From: Ricinus communis
Taxonomy: Eukaryota; Streptophyta; Magnoliopsida; Malpighiales; Euphorbiaceae
NCBI RefSeq assembly: GCF_019578655.1
Contig: NC_063259.1
Coordinates: 2,654,001-2,718,000 of the forward strand
Direction: 5' to 3'
DNA length: 64,000 bases
A model generated the notes under the pieces. It was not told the DNA's origin, did not search any database, and worked only from the letters and a program-made list of their open reading frames with translations. Positions 56,427 through 64,000 of this stretch are shown piece by piece (within the stretch, counting starts at the first letter, position 1; every line of letters begins with the position of its first letter). The position numbers and the translations under genes were made by a program.

Positions 56427-58133
56427 TAAGGGTAAGTTATAATCTTTAATTTATATTAGTCTATTACATGGTTTATCTCTTACATAAATGAGTTTAAGCT
56501 ATAAAATATATGCTAGTTTATCTTTCTTTTACTATGAAAAGAATGAAAGAAGCAAGTTTGATACAAATAGGCTGATTTACACCTATCAGAAGACTGTGTC
56601 TTTTGAATGGGTTAAAGACCTCCTTTTAAGTTGAATTTCGGATACGTTACAGTCTTATATGTTTACTATATTTAAATAAAATGGCATAATTTTCTAATGT
56701 GTAAAACCTAAACCTATGGACTAATTTTTCTTAGTTGTTCAAGTTAAACCTACTGGATGACATCATATTTGGTCTTGCTTGAGGTCCTTATACTTGGTAT
56801 TTAACTCTCATTTTCTGATGTAAAATTAGTTCAATATGTTGCTAAGGTCGTGCAAAAATTTCAGGCCAAACTATAACTATTTATTGGGGTAAATAAGCTA
56901 AGTTTCAGGACTACCCAAAGGTTCTTATAATTCTCTTACTAATAAATTTATAAAAATGCACTTATATGTGTGTGTTCATGTGCATAACATGCATAGCATC
57001 ACATCATTTTCTCATTTCACCTAAGTTGGCTTTTTAGTTGAGAATTTAATAATAATTTAGGACTTAATCAAAGTGAGTCCCGTAAGGTCAAAGGTTCAAG
57101 CCGAGGAACTTGAGTGCCAGGGGTTGTACATATTTTTTTTTTGCTTGATATGTTGGCTTTGTCATCAAGGTAATGTAAATAAATATATAAAAAAAAATTT
57201 GTTCAAATGCAAATGTTTATAAAAATATCTTGATTTATGATTATGAGTTTGAAGGACTAAAAGTTATTAAAAGCTTTCCTTGTAATTGTCTATAAGTTAT
57301 ACAAATATATTTGTGTACGTTTTGAATATGAATTTTCTAATTATTAATCTTCCTGAAATATTTAAGTAGCAAGTATGCATAATATTATTTTTATGGTGCA
57401 CACTCTTGTTATCAATAATGAATTCATAATGATGTGGTGTGGAAATGTGATATATCTTTGGGACAACACTAGGATACATATCATTGCTTTGGGGCGTATA
57501 CTTGGTTGTTACCTTTTGGGAGTAGTTCTACATGCATGTATGATATGAAGGCATGCCTAAGTAACATATTAAATGGGTTACCACTTATGCTATGATATGA
57601 CTTCTTGGTGGATTAACATATTAGATGGGTTAACTCTAAGATGATGTACATATCCTGAGTGTGTCCCTAATTAAATATGAGTATTTTTATGCTATGATAT
57701 GATTTAAGAAATGAATTCTTAAACTCTTAATTAGTATAATTATTTTGGAGATGTATATTGCAATAATATAAGAGAAAATTTATTGGTTAATATTATAAGT
57801 ATTCTTTTCGTTAATGTTAACTCTACCTATTGCGTATTTTCATACTCATGTTTTCAAATTTTAAATTTTCAGTTAGCAAGAGTGAGATAATTTGGAGATG
57901 TCTGATCTAACTCCCTTCCGAGTGTAGATTTGGAGGTCCTGCCAACAATACTTTAAAACTTTATATTTGTTTAATATATTTTAGAGTTAGAATTATGTAA
58001 ATATATGTAGACTAAGTTATTTCAGAGTTTTCATGTATATATATTTGTCACCGAGAATGATAGTTATGTAAAATATGAAAGGTTTGCGGTGGCTTAGTTA
58101 AGTTGGCTATGATTTTGAAATTGGGATGTGACA
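56427..58133 (+). repeat. Element K: 3' LTR
   Basis: Collinear with 32,517-33,973 and 29,840-31,583. Ends TTGGGATGTGACA at 58,133. Orientation follows from the pol upstream. The left boundary is uncertain and could be several hundred bases earlier. Confidence 0.75.
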
Positions 58134-58135
58134 GT

Positions 58136-59387
58136 TGCCACAATTACTATATAGGAATAAATCTAGATTATCATCCTACAAGAATTTGTAGTACATAACA
58201 CCAAAACATAATATAGCTTTATACTAACTAGATTAAAATAATTCAATATGAGTTTGAAAATAATTAAAATTAAAACTAAATAATTGTAATAAAGAAATCA
58301 AATTAATTAAAACTCTAGAATTAACACCACACTAACCCTTCTATAATTCAATAAACTACTCTTTTAATCTAATTCAAGTAATCTTAAAGCTAATTTACCC
58401 TATCCTAGCAAATATACTCTTTCAAGTCTTACCCACCATATTCATATTACTTCCTTACCTACTTTTGTGATCATAAGTCTTAATCTAAATTTATTAAATT
58501 CTATGGTAAATTGAAAGCAAATCTTAAGAACCTAAGCTTTATGTCTAAGTCTTAATAGCCCTTGCTTAATATTCTTTGAACTAATATTAAACTTCAACTT
58601 TCATTACTTCGCTTAATACCTAGATATATTGTAAATATTTAATCCTAACATTCACAATAACTTGAAGCACAAAAATAATAAGTCAAGATAACTCAACAAA
58701 AATCAAAGAAATAATATTAAATCAAATCATAAATTAAGTTAGGGTTTCCATCCAATTTTAGAAAATAAATTTAGTTGTTCATAATATAAATAAAAATAAT
58801 AAAAGTAATTAAATTCATTAAATTAAAGAATAAGAAATAAAAAAAGAAGGAAAAGAATAACTTCTGAGTCTTTGATGGAATTTCTTCAATCTTGATCTTG
58901 AGTGCCTCCTCCAAATTTTGCCTCTAGCCACTTTTTAATCTCTGAAAATTCCTTTCAAAAAACTCCCAAACTTATGTCTTTTATAGCCCCTCGAACCCTA
59001 AAACTCATAGAATTTAAGTTGGGGTCCAATAGTGTTAAAACGCCTATTTAAAGTGTCTACCCGATGCCTAATCAGTCTTTCTAACCGGTCATTTTTCCTC
59101 TTTGTGCAAACCACAGGTTAGGGATTGTCACTTTGTCAATTCTGCATTTCTAACTAACCCTTCTAACCGATCATCTTTCTAATTTAAACCATCAGTTGGA
59201 CCACCAGTTAGGCCTCGGAATAACATTCTAAAATGTATTTTTATGAGTTTTTTAAGTACTTGTATCACCTCCTTAATGCTCTGACCTCCATTACCTAAAA
59301 TTAAATATAAAAACCAACAAGACTATTTAAATAGAGAACAATTTACAACTAAAATCCTACTAAATAAAATACAAAGCTACCATAACA
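58136..59387 (-). repeat. Element G: probable 3' LTR
   Basis: Minus strand begins TGTTATGGTAGC at 59,387, right after the tract AAGTGTGGGGGTATT (59,388-59,402). It has a TATAAAAG box at 58,978-58,985 with a leader after it, and may end at TTGTGGCA at 58,136. No similarity seen to the H-type LTR at 61,866, so the two ends of G do not match. No gene inside. Confidence 0.5.
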
Positions 59388-60640
59388 AATACCCCCACAC
59401 TTGAGTATTTGCTTCTCATCAAGCAAAAAGAAACTAAAATTAATTTCAACATTACTCAAAAATCTTTTCAAATTAAATTTCAAGAATAACAATCTCATAA
59501 TTGCCAACCAACAATTAAGCAAGAAAAGCAGAAACAATTATCTAATTCAAGTATAGCATTTTAATTTAGCTCAAAGTGTGTGAGAAATCTTAAAGTATAT
59601 TCAACACAAATAATTAATTCATCTACTTATGAAATCATTTTACACAATTTTCTAGATCCTTAATCCATAATCTACTCAAGCTCTTTAACTTTTGCCAAGA
59701 GGTTTTTCACTTTCATACACTATTATTTCATCTCTTTTTTCATTTTTATTTTCTTTTTCTTTCACCCTTTTAAGTATTTTTTTTTTTTGAATGAATATAA
59801 TTTCTTAGTCGTTCTTAGCCATTTGATGCAAATACTAATACTTTTGGTGAAAGCACCCGGTTACTCAGTAATAACAAACAAAGAAAGCTTTTGCTTACTC
59901 ATAATGCTCAATTGCCGTTTGACGTGAAGATCAACATTATGATGAAGACCCTCGATTACTAAGTGACTAAACACTGGCAGGATAGAAATTTAACTCAAAA
60001 ATCTCATTCATTCAATAGAGTAATTAGAGACATAAGTAAACAACAATAATCAATTTCTCAAAATAATCAAGAAATGATAACCTATAATCTCCTCAACTAT
60101 CTATATTAAACATGTCAAGACCTTCCTTGTGCGCAATAGTTATAAAACTTAAATGCTACACAATAATTGAAAAATTATCCATACCCCCTTGACCAAAAGT
60201 CAGTTACAATATCTTCATCATAGATTTTTAAGAGAATTTCATAAGAGAAAATTTAAGTAAAAGACATAAAATAAAAACACAAAAAAAAAATTTAACAATA
60301 CAACTTTGATTCCCTCCCCCACACTTAAGATCAACATTTTCCTCAATGGCAAACAAAGAAATATGAAAGCTAAACAAAAGGATAGAACTTTCCTAGATTT
60401 TCACTATTCCAACTTTTACTTCATTCCACCACACATCTCTAAGAAGTTTTTTTATTCATCATTCAAGCGAAAGTGTGCTCGTTTGTTAAAACCTGAAAAT
60501 TATCAAACATTAAAAGAAAAGCTACCAAACAAAATTCCTACTATTAACTAAAAATCGATAAAAACCAAAATATAAATAAAAACAAATTGGGTTGCCTCTC
60601 AACTAGCGCTTAGTTATAGTCATTAGCTTGAGTTTACACC
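59388..60640 (-). other. Element G: 3' region with two AAGTGTGGGGG tracts
   Basis: Non-coding on both strands. Minus strand: AAGTGTGGGGGTATT before the LTR (59,388-59,402). A second AAGTGTGGGGGAGGG lies at 60,311-60,325, next to a hairpin-like CATTG..AAATG at 60,335-60,348. GGGAGGC-like post-integrase words occur near 60,590, so RT to integrase is deleted between here and the protease at 60,700. A T/CT-rich tract is near 59,730-59,790. Confidence 0.6.
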
Positions 60641-61865
60641 CTCTTTTCCTTTCTTCAAGGTGGTTCCTTTAACTTCTTGCTTCATACCTTGCTAGTAACT
60701 TCTTAAAAGTCCTTAAAACTAGCTCTCTTTTTCTTTGTCTTCCTCCCAAGATTCATTGGTTTATGGTCATAATCTAGAATATCAACTTTATAATAATTAT
60801 ACATAAAGCATGGATCTTTTGTAGCCTTATTGCTATTATATTGCACCATATCATCTCCAATTGAAAGAGTTAATATACTCTTTTTAACATTAATAACAGC
60901 TCCAATGGTTACCAAGCAAGGTCTTTCCAAAATAAGAGAGCTTTACCCTCTTCCATATGAAATCATTAGGCACCATAAACTTGCCTACTTTGATTAATAC
61001 ATTTTCAATCATGCTCTTTGGTTATGTAATCGAATGATCCACTAATTGTAAGGAAATCGAAGTTGGCATGAGATCACCAATTCTTAATCTCTTATAAACA
61101 AATAATGGCATTAAACTTATACTAGGACCAAGATCACATAAAACTTTACTAAAATAAGTATCACCAATAGTAATAGGGATAGAAGAACTCCCTGGATCCT
61201 TAAGCTTTGGTATAAGCTTGTTTGGAATTATAGCACTACATTGTTTGGTAATTGCAATAGTCTTTAGCTCTTCTAAGTTCCTCTTCTTTGATTAAATTTC
61301 TTTCAAGGACTTCACATATGTTTGCAATTAAGCCAGAGCATCATCAAAAGACATAATGAAGTTGCTTAAATAATTCATTGAACTTCTTGAATAGCTTGTC
61401 CTTCGTATGCTTTTGTAGTCTTTAAGGAAAAGGTATTGGTGGCACATGAGAATTGACTGTTGGTACGAGATCTCATTTGCTTTCTCTGGGCGCATCTTTC
61501 TCTTCTTCATTGAGTGTTGGTTGTTGATTTTCGACTATCATTTTATTATCAACTTGTCTAGGTAGCAAATCATCACTACTGTAATATCAATTGTTATCCC
61601 ATTTATCAAAATAGTCGCCTTGCATTGCTCTCTAGGATTAATCTCTATGTTACTTAGCAAAGCCCCGGGTTGTCTAGTGCCCATCATGCTTGCCAATTGT
61701 CCTACTTGCATCTCTAGATTCTTAATGGAAGCTTGTTGATTACTAAGTTGGGTTCTAGTTTCCCTCATGAATTATTGAGTAATCTTAGCAAGATTAGTAA
61801 CTATGTCCTTTAAAGGATGCTTATTCTCTTGAGATATTTGTTGAGGTGTGGGCGGCGGTATCAGG
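60641..61865 (-). pseudogene. pol: Element G: gag tail and protease remnant
   Basis: Minus strand from 61,768: RETRTQLSNQQASIKNLEMQ, VGQLASMMGTRQPGALLSNI and INPREQCKATI (gag tail). Then at about 61,330-60,950 a decayed protease with LGASISLMPL-like and SMIENVLIKVGKF-like stretches, and from 60,930 ERPCLVTIGAVINVKKSILT (the GRPFLATxxAIIDV motif). Stops throughout. The capsid core is missing upstream and RT-integrase downstream. The PFLATIGAIIDVKKGKL-like form is nearer to E than to B. Confidence 0.72.
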
Positions 61866-64000
61866 CGTGCACCCAAGTACCTTTAGATATTATGGCACTG
61901 CAAGACTTTTCAACCTAATTAGAAACAAGCGAAGTAGTCATAGAGACTAGAGTGAAGATGGGAGTTGCCAATCAGGTAATTCACCAGGACACTTTTACTA
62001 ATGAGTGACGTTTCTCGATTCCATAAGGAAGCTTACGTTATAAATCTAGAGATAAATCTGAAAGCCAACTTCCTTATTTGTGTATCTTTGTCTTTAATTT
62101 TATTATTTGACGGGCTATTCCCTATAAATGCAAGAGTTATATTATTACACATCAAGCACTACAGTATGTGAGATCCATCTAATTCTAGCCCATTTTAGCC
62201 TAATTTCCAATATTGTTAGCCTAAATAAACTATTCAATTATGTATCGGCACATCTAGTCTAGCCCAATTATAAATTATACTTTAATTACCAAATCTTTAA
62301 CCTAAATGGGCTACATCTTACATGCCAAGACTTGATTCAATGATCCTATTCTAAGTGAGTTGATTAATTAACTAAACATGGAAAAGCTCAGTAAGTCTAA
62401 TTTGATTTTAATTTAAGCGTAAACTTACAAATATATTAACCTAATGGACTATAAATTGCATGCTAAAGTCCAAGTATTAGGACCTAAGTCTAGATATCCA
62501 ATTTTTAGCTAACAGTTATATAACAATTACTTGCCATTATCAAAATAAAGCAAAAAAATAAAACAAAATAGAGAAAGCAGTAAATCTAATTATTACAACC
62601 CTTCCAACAACTAATAAACTTAAGAAAAATGACTAAAATACATTCAAATTGGCAAAAGTCAGCAAAAAAGGGCTTGAAAATTCGTGACTTAGTATAACTT
62701 GGGACAAACAGCCAATTGATGACATCATAGAGCCGATTCGGCTTAGCAGATAATCAATTGGTGACATCATAAAGCCGATCAGCTATAGGGCTTGATTATG
62801 GTCGGTTTTGCAATATGATCATATAATCAAAAGAATGAATCTAACATATCACCCTAACTATTCCAATCATCATATTCAAAATCCAATAGAAAAAATATTA
62901 TTAGATTCAAAATCCAATATGTACATATTATCATATTCAAAATCCATCATGCATAAACATTACAAAACATATAAAATTATTAAAAAACCCTAGGTTTGAT
63001 CATACAAGTCATTTAAAATATTTAAAATCAATCCTAACATGTTTCTAAAATTATAAAATTAAAGAAAAGGGAATAAGATGATGATGATGTTGTATTTTGG
63101 AACCCTCGGGTTGTCACCGTAGTTTGTTGATCTGCAAGTCTCTACAGATGATGAGGCGATTGAATTTGATGATCAGATAAGGATCAAATGTTGTCTAGGG
63201 TTGAGAAAATCTTATGTCGTTCTAAAAAGAAACTTTCCTAGTTCAAAGCTCTTTCTTAGTGATTTCTCTCTCTCTTTTCTAGAACTCTATGCTTAAATGA
63301 ACGTCTAAATTAATGGAGGTCTAGTTTCTTAATGAATGTAGCTAATCCTAGATCTGGAGCATTTTGTTCCATTTATAGCAATAGGGTCAGGAAACCCTCG
63401 ATATATTAGATAAGTGTTAATTACTTAAATAAAAATCATCAATTATCTTTCCTTTTTATTAGACTAATATCTAATAAAATAAAGTAAAATATTTTATATT
63501 CAAATATTTATTATTAAAAATATCTAATAATTATCACAAACCACTTTTAGAAAGTTTTTTATCAATTTCAGCGTTTTAAGTAAAAAAAAGTATGAAAAAC
63601 GGCGTCGAATCTCGAAAAATAACCAATTAGTGCTATGTCGAGCTAATTCAGCTGTGCGCAAAGCCAGTTGGATTCATGAGCAAAACGTTTGGTAAATATT
63701 GGCGATTTAGTCTCTAAACTTGTAAAAACTGTCGTTTCATCCCTTAAGCTTAATTTTTCTCCACCAATTGGGTCCAAATTGATTCTAGAAAAGTAATTTT
63801 GGTTCAATTATTCTCAACCCTAACTTGGATTCGGCCGCCCTCAATCTTCCGAGACTCGAGAAAGTCAGTAACTTTCATCATATAGGGTTTTCCATAATTC
63901 ATTGAATATCTAGATTTAAAAAACGGATGCTGGCATGAGGTATAAAACCTTATTGTCTATCTTGAAAGCCTGGTGGAAAAATTAATTTTGTATTATTGCT
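61866..64000 (-). repeat. H-type LTR joined to gag of G, continuing past the window
   Basis: Collinear with 28,668-29,820 and with 2,253-3,574 plus 25,694-26,362, so it is the most complete H-type LTR here (over 2.1 kb). A TATA-type box lies on the minus strand at about 63,371-63,380. AGCCGAT/ATCGGCT words at 62,730-62,790 and 63,635-63,670. It abuts gag tail of G without primer site or gag start. Confidence 0.75.

Larger units (their letters stand above)
32517..58133 (+). mobile_element. Element K: Tekay-like chromovirus, host of E and F
   Basis: K parts in plus-strand order: 5' LTR remnant (32,517-33,973), RT fragment (33,974-34,420), RNase H and integrase (43,111-44,992), chromodomain tail (55,837-about 55,905), 3' region and 3' LTR (ending GGGATGTGACA at 58,133). 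E separates RT from RNase H and F splits the chromodomain. The 5' LTR end, primer site, gag, protease and RT start are lost at the junction at 33,974. Lineage is inferred from the [13 protein letters not shown]... RT and the PLVKVLW chromodomain region typical of Tekay/Del elements. Confidence 0.82.

Noticed and set aside
60306..60551. Plus-strand frame of 81 codons
   Set aside because: It covers the hairpin and polypurine-like tract of G read backwards; no similarity to a gene.
1..64000. Endogenous pararetrovirus, Helitron or DNA transposon
   Set aside because: No movement-protein or coat-protein signature, no Rep/helicase, and no transposase frame recognised on either strand.

Overview
This window reads as repeat-dense, AT-rich nuclear DNA of a flowering plant, probably a eudicot; the species cannot be fixed from the sequence. 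I see no intact host gene, tRNA, rRNA or CRISPR array. Almost every base can be assigned to Ty3/gypsy LTR retrotransposons, plus one LINE-type fragment. All coding parts are broken by stops, frameshifts or deletions. I labelled the elements A to H, K and S. A, B, C, D, E and F are Athila/Tat-like: DLGA-type protease, FMDD reverse transcriptase (RT), TGGCGCC-type primer site and a TGAT...ATCA LTR. H and the 5' LTR joined to G form another family, with a primer site resembling tRNA-Arg. K is a Tekay-like chromovirus.

Tower 1 (1-29,830). H (- strand) has its 5' LTR at 28,661-29,830 and a gag remnant at 26,363-27,777. Its 3' LTR is split into 2,253-3,574 and 25,689-26,362. B (+, 3,575-25,688, TSD TGGTA) sits inside that LTR. 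C (-, 4,242-10,395) sits in the 5' LTR of B. D (-, 14,614-19,695, TSD ATACT) sits in the RT of B. A (-) sits at the left edge and runs off the window.

Tower 2 (about 29,830-58,133). A chromoviral LTR copy and a LINE ORF1 fragment are followed by chromovirus K (+). Its RT is cut by E (+, 34,426-43,110). The protease of E is in turn cut by solo LTR S (38,424-39,881, TSD ATGTT). The K integrase/chromodomain is cut by F (+, 44,993-55,836, TSD AGTCA with one change). K then finishes with its 3' LTR. Tower 3 (58,136-64,000) is G (-), a gag/protease remnant lacking the rest of pol.

A, B, F and K keep RT, RNase H and/or integrase sequence. C, D, E, G and H have each lost RT-RNase H-integrase while keeping parts of gag, the 3' region or LTRs. 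The most interesting non-coding structure lies between integrase and 3' LTR. B and F both carry degenerate tandem repeats rich in CACG/CGTG words, then a TATATAA box, a matching splice donor, an acceptor, and the ATG of a 3' ORF. In F this ORF is a decayed Athila-type ORF; in B it is a 32-codon mini-ORF. After this, six elements share a small hairpin next to an AAGTGTGGGG tract that duplicates the polypurine tract used at the LTR. Coordinates of LTR ends with a TSD are exact; deletion junctions are accurate to about 10-50 bases.
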